This document shows, piece after piece, positions 46,104 to 54,185 of a DNA stretch of 64,000 bases (position 1 is the stretch's first letter; the number at the start of each line of letters is the position of its first letter). A model generated the notes under the pieces. That model did no database searches. It was not told the DNA's origin and saw only the letters and a program-made list of their open reading frames with translations. The stretch comes from CAHJWH01 sp965198905 (GTDB lineage: Bacteria; Pseudomonadota; Alphaproteobacteria; Caulobacterales; Caulobacteraceae): NCBI GenBank assembly GCA_965198905.1, contig OZ240678.1, positions 2,232,001 to 2,296,000 on the forward strand, read 5' to 3'. The position numbers and the translations under genes are program-made.

Positions 46104-46751
46104 CTACAGTCCCACCAGCCTCAAGAACTCTTGCCGGGTCCGGGGATCGTCGCGCACCACGCCGAGCAGCGAGCTGGTGACCAGCGAGGCGCCGGGGGTG
46201 TTTACGCCGCGGAGCGTCATGCACGAGTGGCTGGCCTCCAGCACCACGCCGACGCCCTTGGGCTGGAGCACCTCCTGGATCGCCTGGGCGATCTCGGCGG
46301 TCATCTTCTCCTGGATCTGCAGGCGGCGGCCATAGCCGTTCACCACCCGCGCCAGCTTGGAGATGCCCACCACCCGGTCGGTGGGCAGGTAGGCGACATG
46401 CGCCTTGCCGATCACCGGAAGCATGTGGTGCTCGCAGAAGCTGACGAAGCGAATGTCCTTCAGCACCACCAGCTGGTCGTAGCCGCCCACCTCCTCGAAG
46501 GTGCGCTCCAGATAGTCGCGCGGGTCGGTCTCGTAGCCGGCGAACAGCTCCCGGTAGGAGCGGACTACTCGCGCGGGGGTGTCCAGCAGCCCCTCCCGGT
46601 TGGGGTCGTCGCCCGCCCATCGGATCAGGGTGCGCACGGCGGCCTCCGCCTCGGCGGCGCTCGGACCGCCGACCGCCTCGATCGGACGCCGTGGGGGGAG
46701 CTGTCCGTCGACCCTGTCGTCGGCCTCGTCCAGGGGCGGGATGGAGCTCAT
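46104..46751 (-). CDS. folE: GTP cyclohydrolase I
   Basis: A 215-residue enzyme making dihydroneopterin triphosphate from GTP, the first step of folate synthesis. Zinc ligands are Cys106 and His109 in SFCEHHML and Cys177 in SHSCMTLRGV. GRRLQIQEKMT is the family signature. The start at 46751 is set eight bases after AAGAGG; ATG 46757 is six bases earlier. Confidence 0.96.
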   Translation of the reverse strand: MSSIPPLDEADDRVDGQLPPRRPIEAVGGPSAAEAEAAVRTLIRWAGDDPNREGLLDTPARVVRSYRELFAGYETDPRDYLERTFEEVGGYDQLVVLKDIRFVSFCEHHMLPVIGKAHVAYLPTDRVVGISKLARVVNGYGRRLQIQEKMTAEIAQAIQEVLQPKGVGVVLEASHSCMTLRGVNTPGASLVTSSLLGVVRDDPRTRQEFLRLVGL

Positions 46752-46837
46752 CGGCATGTCCTCTTGGCGCAGGCGGATACGCCTGGGCGGCATGACCCGG
46801 CAAGTCCTGCCGGGCGCCCGGCAGGAAAGACCCGGCC

Positions 46838-46853
46838 GTAACCGCTTTGTTAA
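46838..46853. promoter_or_regulatory. Imperfect CtrA-like site before fliQ
   Basis: GTAA and TTAA half-sites separated by eight instead of seven bases lie about 66-80 bases before fliQ. Early flagellar operons of Caulobacter are CtrA-controlled, so the position is suggestive, but the spacing is off by one. Confidence 0.3.
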
Positions 46854-46918
46854 CCCTGACCCGCGAGCCTGCAGCCAGCCGGTCCGAGTGCAGGACGGGT
46901 GGATGGAGCGTTTTGCAG

Positions 46919-47182
46919 ATGAACGGAACCGAGGTGCTGGACGTCGGCCGCCAGGCCATCTGGCTGGTGATCCAGCTCGCCGCGCCTGCGCTGCTGGTCG
47001 GCCTGATCGTCGGCGTCGCGGTCGGCCTTTTGCAGGCGGTGACCCAAATCCAGGAGCAGACCTTGGTGTTCGCTCCCAAGATCGTCGCCGTGTTCGCCAC
47101 CCTGCTGATCGCCCTGCCGCTCATGGGGGCGCTGATGAGCGGCTTCATGCGCCAGATCGCCGCCCGCATCGCCGGCATGTGA
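46919..47182 (+). CDS. fliQ: Flagellar export protein FliQ
   Basis: An 87-residue integral membrane component of the flagellar type III export gate, with two helices (IWLVIQLAAPALLVGLIVGVAV and VAVFATLLIALPLMGALM) joined by the conserved QAVTQIQEQTLVFAPKI loop. The start at 46919 fits the family; the frame continues upstream without sense. It begins the fliQ-fliR-flhB run. Confidence 0.95.
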   Translation: MNGTEVLDVGRQAIWLVIQLAAPALLVGLIVGVAVGLLQAVTQIQEQTLVFAPKIVAVFATLLIALPLMGALMSGFMRQIAARIAGM

Positions 47183-47197
47183 TCCGGGCCGGCCGCT

Positions 47198-47953
47198 GTG
47201 GAACACTTCGCCCTGGCGGCCCAGGTGTTCGGCATAGGGCTGGTGTTCACCCGGGTCGGCGCACTGGCCATGCTGCTGCCGGGGATCGGCGAGACCGTGG
47301 TGCCCGCCCGCATCCGCCTGGCCCTGGCGCTGGTGCTGGCCCTGGTCATGTATCCGGTGGTCCGGGCCACACTGCCGCCAGTGCCCGACACCCTGGCGGC
47401 GCTCGCCGGCCACATCGGCATAGAGATCGCCATCGGCCTGGGCCTGGGCGCGCTGCTGCGCATGTTCCTGGGCGCCCTGGCGGTCGCGGGCGAAGTGATC
47501 TCGCTGCAGACCACCTTATCGTTCGCCCAGACCACCAACCCGCTGCAGGCGCAGCCCACCGCCAGCGTCTCGGCCTTTTTGGCTATCCTGGGGGTGACGC
47601 TGGTGTTCGTCACCGACCTCCACCAGCTGTTCATCGGCGCCATCGCCCACTCCTACAGCGTGTTTCCGGCCGGCCGGCTGCCGCGGCTGGACGATCTCGC
47701 GCGCCTCGCCGTCCGGACCTTCGGACAGACCTTCACCCTGGGACTGCAGCTGTCGGCGCCAGTGATGGTGTTCGGACTGGTGTTCAACACCTCCCTTGGG
47801 CTGGTGGCGCGCATCATGCCGCAGTTCCAGGTGTTCTACGCCGCCACGCCGCTGACCTTGCTGCTCGGCCTGTCGGTGTTTGCTTTGAGCATTGGAGTGA
47901 TGGGGCTGGTCTGGGTCGACCGCTTCCACGCCTTCGTCGAACAGCTGGCCTGA
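47198..47953 (+). CDS. fliR: Flagellar export protein FliR
   Basis: A 251-residue polytopic export-gate protein, starting with GTG 15 bases after fliQ. Six or so hydrophobic segments and the family segment GEVISLQTTLSFAQTTNP are present. It forms the core of the export channel with FliP and FliQ. It is followed three bases later by flhB. Confidence 0.95.
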   Translation: MEHFALAAQVFGIGLVFTRVGALAMLLPGIGETVVPARIRLALALVLALVMYPVVRATLPPVPDTLAALAGHIGIEIAIGLGLGALLRMFLGALAVAGEVISLQTTLSFAQTTNPLQAQPTASVSAFLAILGVTLVFVTDLHQLFIGAIAHSYSVFPAGRLPRLDDLARLAVRTFGQTFTLGLQLSAPVMVFGLVFNTSLGLVARIMPQFQVFYAATPLTLLLGLSVFALSIGVMGLVWVDRFHAFVEQLA

Positions 47954-47956
47954 GCC

Positions 47957-49057
47957 GTGTCCGACACCCAGGACCGGGAGTCCAAGACCGAAGCCCCCTC
48001 AGCCCGCAAGATCCAGCAGGCGCGAGAGCAGGGCGACGTTCCCAAATCCTCCGAGGTCGCCCCGACCCTGGCCCTGGCCGCGGCCGCCATCGCCCTGCTG
48101 ACGGGGGGCGGGGCCATGGCGCGGGGCCTGACGGTCGCGTTGCTGCCCTTCATCGCCCATCCCGACGCGATCGATCTCTCCCAGCATGGCGCGGTGGCGG
48201 TGATGCATGCCGCCATGTTCGCCGCGGCGCCCGCGATCCTGGTGCTGGGCGTCGCTGCGGCGGCAGGGGTGGCCGGCAACGTCTTGCAGCATGGGGTGCT
48301 GTTCGTGCCGTCCAAGCTGGCGCCCAGCTTCTCCAAGCTGAACCCGCTGGAGGGCTTCAAGCGGCTGGCGGGGGTGGACAACCTGATCAGCTTCGCCAAG
48401 AGCCTGTTTAAGCTGACCGCGATGGCGGCGGTGGTGTTCATGGTGCTCAAGCCCCACGCCGCCAGCCTGGCGGCCATGACCTGGCTCGACCCGGCGTCGA
48501 TCCTGCCGGCCTCGATGGACGTGCTGCGCGCGCTGCTGCTCGCGGGCGTGGTGGTGTTCGGGGTCTGCGCCGCGGTCGACGTCTTCATCCAGCGGACGCG
48601 GTTCACCCAGCGGATGCGCATGAGCCGCGAGGACATGAAGCAGGAGAGCAAGGACAGCGAAGGCGATCCCCAGCTCAAGGCCAAGCTGAAGCAGCAGCGC
48701 ATGGCGCGGTCCAAGAAGCGGATGATCCAGAACGTGCCCAAGGCGACGCTGGTGATCATGAACCCGACCCACTACGCGGTGGCCCTGCGCTATGTGCAGG
48801 GCGAGACGCCGGCCCCCATCTGCGTGGCCAAGGGCCTAGACGCCGTCGCGCTCAAGATCCGCGAGGTCGCCGAGGCGCATCGGGTCGCCGTCATCGAGGA
48901 CCCGCCGTTGGCGCGCGCGCTCTACGCCGTGGTGGAGGTGGACGAGACCATTCCGCGCGAGCACTATCAGGCGGTGGCCAAGATCGTCGGCTTCGTCATG
49001 GGCGCCTCCAAACGGCGGGCCCGGGGCCGGCCGGCTTTGGCGGCGGCGGGACGATAA
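47957..49057 (+). CDS. flhB: Flagellar export switch protein FlhB
   Basis: A 366-residue protein that controls substrate switching in flagellar export. The N-terminal SDTQDRESKTEAPSARKI is typical, four membrane helices follow, and the autocleavage site NPTH is intact at residues 269-272 (VIMNPTHYAVALRY). GTG start at 47957, three bases after fliR. cckA follows after 99 bases, the order known from Caulobacter. Confidence 0.96.
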   Translation: MSDTQDRESKTEAPSARKIQQAREQGDVPKSSEVAPTLALAAAAIALLTGGGAMARGLTVALLPFIAHPDAIDLSQHGAVAVMHAAMFAAAPAILVLGVAAAAGVAGNVLQHGVLFVPSKLAPSFSKLNPLEGFKRLAGVDNLISFAKSLFKLTAMAAVVFMVLKPHAASLAAMTWLDPASILPASMDVLRALLLAGVVVFGVCAAVDVFIQRTRFTQRMRMSREDMKQESKDSEGDPQLKAKLKQQRMARSKKRMIQNVPKATLVIMNPTHYAVALRYVQGETPAPICVAKGLDAVALKIREVAEAHRVAVIEDPPLARALYAVVEVDETIPREHYQAVAKIVGFVMGASKRRARGRPALAAAGR

Positions 49058-49156
49058 GGCTATGATCGACCGGCTGGATTTCCGCGCCCGATTCTCTTCG
49101 AGCGTCCGCCCTCGGCCAAGGCCGGCGCGGTCGAGCCCTTGTAAGGCGTACAGCCC

Positions 49157-51271
49157 ATGGCGTTGACGACCCCCACCCTCGAGGCCGCCCGGTCGGCAGG
49201 GCGCCGTCGCATCGATCCCCTGTCGATCGCCGCGGCGGTGTTCTTCCTGCTGGCCATTGTGGCGGCGGCCTATCCGGCCTTTCGCGCCGGACCCAGCACG
49301 GGGGCCGCCATGCTTCTGCTCATCGGCCTGGCCGGCGTGGCCTTCCTCGGCATCTACGCCTTCGCCAGCAGCGAGCCTAGGCGCGCGCTGGCGTCGGACG
49401 ACGGGCTGCACGCCCTGGTGGACGCCCTGGCCGAGCCGGCTGCGGTGACGTCCGCCGACGGCCGGCTGGTCAGCTTCAACGCCGCCTGGCGTAACGAGGC
49501 GGGCGTGGTGCGCCGCCTCGCCCGGGAGGGCGCCGCGGGCAAGGCGCTGTACGCCGCCCTCGCCGCCGCCCGCCGAACCGGGGCCGGCGAGGCGCGCTTC
49601 GGCGCGGGCGCAGGACGCCCGGCGATGATCTCGCGGCTCGGCGACGACAAGCTGTTGCTGCGCCTCGCGCGCGACGAGCCCCGGTCGGAGTGGCTGCCGG
49701 TGCAGCGTCTCGCCGTCGGCCCGACCGCCCCCCTCGCGCCCGTCGCGGAGATCAACACCCTCGACGCGTTCGCCGCCGCGGCGCCCTTCGGTGCGGCCCT
49801 GCTGGAAGGCGGCGATCCTTTCGAGGCGGCGATCCTTGAAGCCAACGAGGCGATGGAGGCGCTGACCGAAGGCGCCGCCCAACCCGGCGGGCGCTTCAGC
49901 GACCTGATCGATCCGGCCTCGCGCAACGAGGCGCGCGCACGGCTGGCGTCGCGCCAGGGCGGCCCGGTGGAGGTGCGGCTGGCCAAGACCCCCAGCGGTG
50001 CGGCCCCCAAGGTCGCCCACCTCTACGTCACCCAGGCGGCCGACCGGGTGGTGGCCTACCTGCTCGACGTGTCCGAGCAGAAGCAGCTCGAGCTGCAGCT
50101 GGTGCAGTCGCAGAAGATGCAGGCGATCGGCCAGCTGGCCGGGGGCGTGGCGCACGACTTCAACAACCTGCTCACCGCCATCCAGCTGCGCCTGGACGAG
50201 CTGCTGCACCGCCATCCCGTGGGCGACCCCAGCTACGAGGGCCTGAACGAGATCCGCCAGACGGGCGTGCGCGCCGCCGACCTGGTGAAGAAGCTTCTGG
50301 CCTTCTCCCGCAAGCAGACGGTGCAGCGCGAGACGCTGGACCTCGGCGAGCTGATCAGCGAGTTCGAGGTGCTGCTGCGCCGGCTGCTGCGCGAGGACGT
50401 GATCCTGTCCACCGACTATGGACGGGACCTGCCGCTGGTGCGCGCCGACAAGAGCCAGCTTGAGACCGCGGTGATGAACCTGGCGGTGAACGCCCGAGAT
50501 GCGCTCCGCTCCCACGGCGCCCGGGGCGGCCAGATCGCCACCGTCCGCATCCATACCGCTCGGCTCGGCCAGGCGGCGGCCAAGGCCATGGGGTTCCCCT
50601 CCGCTCCGCCGGAGGGCTGCGCCCTGATCGAGGTCGCCGACAATGGTCCCGGCATCCCGCCTGAGGCCATGAGCAAGATCTTCGAGCCCTTCTTCACCAC
50701 CAAGCCGGTGGGAGAGGGGACGGGCCTGGGCCTCGCCACCGTCTACGGCATCGTCAAGCAGGCCGACGGCTGGATTCACGTGGACAGCCCGATCACGGGC
50801 GGCGCGGCCTTCCGCATCTTCCTGCCCATCCACATTCCGGCCCCCGGCTCGACGATCCCGGCTGTGACCGCCCCGCCGCGGCCCGCGGCACGGGACCTCT
50901 CCGGGGCCGGTCGCATCCTGTTCGTGGAGGACGAGGACGCGGTGCGCGGCGTCGCCGCCCGCCTGCTCCGCGCCCGCGGCTACGAGGTGATCGAGGCCGC
51001 CGACGGCGAAGAGGCGCTGGAGCTGGCGGAAGCCCACGCCGGCGAGATCGACCTGATGATCTCCGACGTCATCATGCCCGGACTGGATGGTCCGACCCTG
51101 CTGAAGAAGGCGCGCCCGCACCTGGGCGACATCCCGGTGATGTTCATCTCCGGCTATGCGGAGGCCGAGTTCTCCGATCTCCTGGAAGGCGAGACTGGCG
51201 TCACCTTCCTGCCCAAGCCCATCGACATCAAGGTGCTGGCCGAACGCGTCAAGCAGCAGCTGTCGGCCTAG
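49157..51271 (+). CDS. cckA: Hybrid histidine kinase CckA
   Basis: A 704-residue hybrid kinase that in Caulobacter phosphorylates ChpT and through it CtrA and CpdR. Two membrane helices (residues 24-40 and 51-69), two PAS-like regions (about 85-180 and 205-305), HisKA with His333 in GGVAHDFNNLLTAIQ, an ATPase domain (DNGPGIP, GTGLGLATVYGI) and a receiver domain with Asp637 in LMISDVIMPGLDG. All key residues are present. It sits directly after the flagellar export genes. Confidence 0.95.
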   Translation: MALTTPTLEAARSAGRRRIDPLSIAAAVFFLLAIVAAAYPAFRAGPSTGAAMLLLIGLAGVAFLGIYAFASSEPRRALASDDGLHALVDALAEPAAVTSADGRLVSFNAAWRNEAGVVRRLAREGAAGKALYAALAAARRTGAGEARFGAGAGRPAMISRLGDDKLLLRLARDEPRSEWLPVQRLAVGPTAPLAPVAEINTLDAFAAAAPFGAALLEGGDPFEAAILEANEAMEALTEGAAQPGGRFSDLIDPASRNEARARLASRQGGPVEVRLAKTPSGAAPKVAHLYVTQAADRVVAYLLDVSEQKQLELQLVQSQKMQAIGQLAGGVAHDFNNLLTAIQLRLDELLHRHPVGDPSYEGLNEIRQTGVRAADLVKKLLAFSRKQTVQRETLDLGELISEFEVLLRRLLREDVILSTDYGRDLPLVRADKSQLETAVMNLAVNARDALRSHGARGGQIATVRIHTARLGQAAAKAMGFPSAPPEGCALIEVADNGPGIPPEAMSKIFEPFFTTKPVGEGTGLGLATVYGIVKQADGWIHVDSPITGGAAFRIFLPIHIPAPGSTIPAVTAPPRPAARDLSGAGRILFVEDEDAVRGVAARLLRARGYEVIEAADGEEALELAEAHAGEIDLMISDVIMPGLDGPTLLKKARPHLGDIPVMFISGYAEAEFSDLLEGETGVTFLPKPIDIKVLAERVKQQLSA

Positions 51272-51277
51272 CTTCCT

Positions 51278-51298
51278 CCCTCCTTTTCAAGGGGAGGG
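51278..51298 (+). terminator. Hairpin after cckA
   Basis: CCCTCC and GGAGGG pair across a nine-base loop six bases after the cckA stop. The stem is short and no T-run follows directly; the type is a common Caulobacterales intergenic hairpin and may terminate or protect the transcript. Confidence 0.45.
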
Positions 51299-51536
51299 TA
51301 AGCGCCTGACCGGCGATGAGCGCGACGCATAAAAAGTCGGTCCGGAAACAGCAAAAAATGCTCTTTTCTACAACGGCTTACCAACTTTTTTGACGCACGC
51401 GCCTCCGGGGGGTCAATCAGCGCTTTACATGGGGGTTCATCGACCTTATTTCGCAGCTCCCGGCGGACCCGATCAACGCTCTCCGCAGTGCTGCTAACGC
51501 CGGTCTAGGTTCAACAATCATAGGGGTTTACGTGAG
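51299..51536. promoter_or_regulatory. Leader and likely promoter region of the decarboxylase gene
   Basis: About 240 bases without an ORF. The part from 51,328 to 51,400 is strikingly AT-rich for this genome, with several A and T runs, so it probably contains the promoter. The remaining 130 bases before the GTG start form an untranslated leader that could carry regulation, but I see no clear hairpin pair or known riboswitch. Confidence 0.4.
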
Positions 51537-52778
51537 GTGGGAAACTACCATACGCCCCTGGACCTGGTCCGTGAGCGGTCCGTCGAACGTCCAGTCGCAC
51601 TCGTGCGTCCTGGCGTCGTTGCCGTAGCGGCCAACTGGTTCCAGGCACAGTTCCAAGGCGACATCTTCTATGCGGTGAAGGCGAACCCGAGCCCGTGGGT
51701 CATCCAGACCCTATGGGACAGCGGGGTGCGGTCCTTCGACGTGGCTTCGATTCCAGAGATCGAGCTGGTGCGCTCCATCGCACCGGACGCTCGACTTGCG
51801 TACATGCACCCGGTGAAGAGCCGGGCCGCGATCCGGCGGGCCTATCATGAGTTCGGCGTGCGCACCTTCGCGCTCGACACTCATGAAGAGCTGGCCAAGA
51901 TCCTGCAAGAGACGGGCGAAGCCCGCGACCTGAACCTGATTGTACGGATGGCGGTGAACACCGAAGGCGCCCAGTACGCCTTAGGCGGCAAGTTCGGGGT
52001 CTCGACCGAGGATGCGCCTTCCTTGCTTCTCGCCGCCCGCCGGGCGACCGAGGAGCTGATGGGGGTCAGCTTCCACGTCGGATCGCAATGCATGAACCCC
52101 TACGCCTATAAGGCGGCCATGGCGCAGGTCAGCCGCGCCCTGGTGCGGGCCGGCGTGTTCGCCGACGTGGTGGACGTGGGCGGGGGCTTTCCCTCCGTCT
52201 ATCCCGGGATGCAGCCGCCGGAGTTGAAGCTCTACATGGACGCCATCCATGCGGGCTTCGAGGAGATGATGGTCCACGAGACCACCGAGCTGTGGTGCGA
52301 ACCCGGCCGGGCGCTCGTGGCCGAAGCCTCTTCGATCCTGACCAAGGTGGAGTTGCGCAAGGGCAAGTCGCTGTATCTGAACGAGGGCTCCTACGGCTCC
52401 ATGTTCGACGCGACGCACTCCAAGTGGCCGTTCCCGGTGAAGCTGGTGCGCGACGGCGAGGCGTCTTCCGACGTCAAGCCCTTCGCGTTCTTCGGCCCGA
52501 CCTGCGACAGCATCGACCACATGCCCGGCCCCTTCTTCCTGCCGGACGACGTGGACGAGGGCGACTATATCGAGATCGGCATGCTGGGGGCCTACGGCGT
52601 CGCCATGACCACCCGCTTCAACGGCTTCGGCGATGTCGAGACGGTGGTGGTGGACGATGCGCCCATGGCCAGCATGTACGGCCTGGCGCCCGAGGAGCAG
52701 GAGGCCGCCCCCGCGGTCGCCGAGACCAAGGTCGTCAAGCTCTCGTCACGTTCGAGGCGTAAGCGGCGGCGGAAGTAG
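51537..52778 (+). CDS. Ornithine/lysine-type decarboxylase (PLP fold III)
   Basis: A 413-residue alanine-racemase-fold decarboxylase, expected to make putrescine (or cadaverine) from ornithine (or lysine). PLP binds Lys48 in FYAVKANP; GGGFP (215-219) and EPGR (255-258) hold the phosphate, and the catalytic Cys323 from the partner subunit is in GPTCDSID. Translation starts at a GTG. The last 12 residues are Arg/Lys/Ser (SSRSRRKRRRK), an unusual basic tail. The next gene, a deoxyhypusine-synthase-like protein, suggests polyamine synthesis. Confidence 0.9.
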   Translation: MGNYHTPLDLVRERSVERPVALVRPGVVAVAANWFQAQFQGDIFYAVKANPSPWVIQTLWDSGVRSFDVASIPEIELVRSIAPDARLAYMHPVKSRAAIRRAYHEFGVRTFALDTHEELAKILQETGEARDLNLIVRMAVNTEGAQYALGGKFGVSTEDAPSLLLAARRATEELMGVSFHVGSQCMNPYAYKAAMAQVSRALVRAGVFADVVDVGGGFPSVYPGMQPPELKLYMDAIHAGFEEMMVHETTELWCEPGRALVAEASSILTKVELRKGKSLYLNEGSYGSMFDATHSKWPFPVKLVRDGEASSDVKPFAFFGPTCDSIDHMPGPFFLPDDVDEGDYIEIGMLGAYGVAMTTRFNGFGDVETVVVDDAPMASMYGLAPEEQEAAPAVAETKVVKLSSRSRRKRRRK

Positions 52779-52794
52779 GCGGTCTACGGTTCGG

Positions 52795-52823
52795 CCTCGT
52801 CCTTCGACAAGCTCAGGATGAGG
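52795..52823 (+). repeat. REP-like repeat, copy 1
   Basis: Begins CCTCGTCCTTCGACAAGCTC and ends AGGATGAGG. It lies 16 bases after the decarboxylase stop and is the inverse complement of copy 2, so the pair can form a large stem-loop in RNA. Confidence 0.8.
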
Positions 52824-52896
52824 CCGAACTTGCTGGCCGTTCAGCCATTCCCCACGCACTCGTCGCCTCCGACCCTCCTTAGGCCTCAGTAGGCCG

Positions 52897-52925
52897 CCTC
52901 ATCCTGAGCTTGTCGAAGGACGAGG
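52897..52925 (-). repeat. REP-like repeat, copy 2
   Basis: Exact reverse complement of copy 1 across 29 bases. It ends about 83 bases before the start of the deoxyhypusine-synthase-like gene, so the pair occupies the gap between the two polyamine genes. Confidence 0.8.
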
Positions 52926-53008
52926 CGACCGGCCCCGCTGATCAAAAACCGTCGCGCCGTCTGATCCCACGACGGGCGCTCACCTCTTCCTCAAGGACAC
53001 CGAAGACG

Positions 53009-54073
53009 ATGAACGCTCCCGTCGCCCCCGACCAAACCAACCGCAAGGCCGAGCTGCTGGCCAAGACCGTGCAGCACGTGGACATCACCGCCTACGACGC
53101 GCGTCCGGTGATCGATTACATGCGCGCCATGAGCTTCACCTCGCGCGACACCGCGCGGGCGGCCGACATCCTGACCTTGGCCTACGAGGACAAGCCTTGC
53201 TCGGTCTGGGTGACGCTGGCGGGCTCGACCTCGGCGGCGGGCTGCATGCACGTCTACCGCGACATGGCGGCCAACAAGATGCTGGACGTGGTGGTGGCCA
53301 CCGGCGCCTCCATCGTGGATATGGATTTCTTCGAGGCGCTCGGCTTCAAGCACTACCAGGCCCAAAGCAACGTCGATGATCGTGACCTGCGCGACCTCTA
53401 CATCGACCGCATCTACGACACCTACATCGACGAGGCGGAGCTGCAGAGCTGCGACCAGACGATTAAGGAGATCGTGGACGGCCTTGAGCCCCGCCCCTAC
53501 TCCTCGCGCGAGTTCATCTGGGAGATGGGCCGCTGGCTGGCCAACGGCGGGGCCAAGAAGCCCGGCAGCCTGATCCAGACCGCCTATGAGCACGGCGTGC
53601 CGATCTTCTGCCCCGCGTTCAGCGACAGCTCCGCCGGCTTCGGCCTGGTCAAGCACCAGGTGGAGAAGATCAAGGCCCGAGCGCCTTACGTCTCCATCGA
53701 CTCGGTGGCCGACTTCCGCGAGCTGACCGAGGTAAAGATGGCCGCCGGGACCACCGCTCTGTTCATGGTCGGCGGGGGTGTTCCGAAGAACTTCGCCCAG
53801 GACACCGTGGTCTGCGCCGAAATCCTCGGGCAGGAGGCGGAGATGCACAAGTACGCCGTGCAGATCACCGTGGCGGACGTCCGCGACGGCGCCTGCTCCT
53901 CCTCCACGCTGAAGGAGGCGTGCAGCTGGGGTAAGGTGGACGTGACCTTCGAGCAGATGGTCTTCGCCGAAGCCACAACGGTGGTGCCGCTGATCGCCTC
54001 CGACGCCTACCACCGCGGCGCCTGGAAGGACCGTGACGAGCGCCGCTGGGCGGACCTGTTCAAGAAGGACTGA
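53009..54073 (+). CDS. Deoxyhypusine-synthase-like protein (probable polyamine aminobutyltransferase)
   Basis: A 354-residue NAD-dependent enzyme of the deoxyhypusine synthase fold. The Schiff-base lysine is Lys260 in GGGVPKNFAQD. Bacteria lack eIF5A, so bacterial members act on small amines and are reported to make homospermidine or related polyamines. NAD-binding segments (VTLAGSTSAAG, VATGASIVDMDF) are intact. The ATG at 53009 is preferred because the longer frame begins inside a repeat. Placed after the decarboxylase, it would use the putrescine made there. Confidence 0.85.
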   Translation: MNAPVAPDQTNRKAELLAKTVQHVDITAYDARPVIDYMRAMSFTSRDTARAADILTLAYEDKPCSVWVTLAGSTSAAGCMHVYRDMAANKMLDVVVATGASIVDMDFFEALGFKHYQAQSNVDDRDLRDLYIDRIYDTYIDEAELQSCDQTIKEIVDGLEPRPYSSREFIWEMGRWLANGGAKKPGSLIQTAYEHGVPIFCPAFSDSSAGFGLVKHQVEKIKARAPYVSIDSVADFRELTEVKMAAGTTALFMVGGGVPKNFAQDTVVCAEILGQEAEMHKYAVQITVADVRDGACSSSTLKEACSWGKVDVTFEQMVFAEATTVVPLIASDAYHRGAWKDRDERRWADLFKKD

Positions 54074-54109
54074 ACCTCCGCCTCGAGCCTGCGGTACAGC
54101 CTAAGTCAG

Positions 54110-54133
54110 CCTCATCCTGAGCTTGTCGAAGGA
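54110..54133 (-). repeat. REP-like repeat, copy 3
   Basis: Carries CCTCATCCTGAGCTTGTCGA, same orientation as copy 2, starting 36 bases after the deoxyhypusine-synthase-like gene. It pairs with copy 4. Confidence 0.8.
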
Positions 54134-54156
54134 GGCCGCTCCACCGCCCTGCAACG

Positions 54157-54185
54157 CCTCGTCCTTCGACAGGCTCAGGATGAGG
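54157..54185 (+). repeat. REP-like repeat, copy 4, containing a gene's stop codon
   Basis: Same sequence as copy 1 except one base (AGGCTC for AAGCTC). On the minus strand it supplies the last residues and the TGA stop of the membrane protein gene ending at 54175. Confidence 0.8.

Noticed and set aside
48836..51121. Minus-strand 761-aa open frame
   Set aside because: Long only because cckA is GC-rich; the sense strand carries all CckA motifs.
51299..51536. Riboswitch in the decarboxylase leader
   Set aside because: The region is AT-rich and long enough, but I could not find a conserved core or paired stems.
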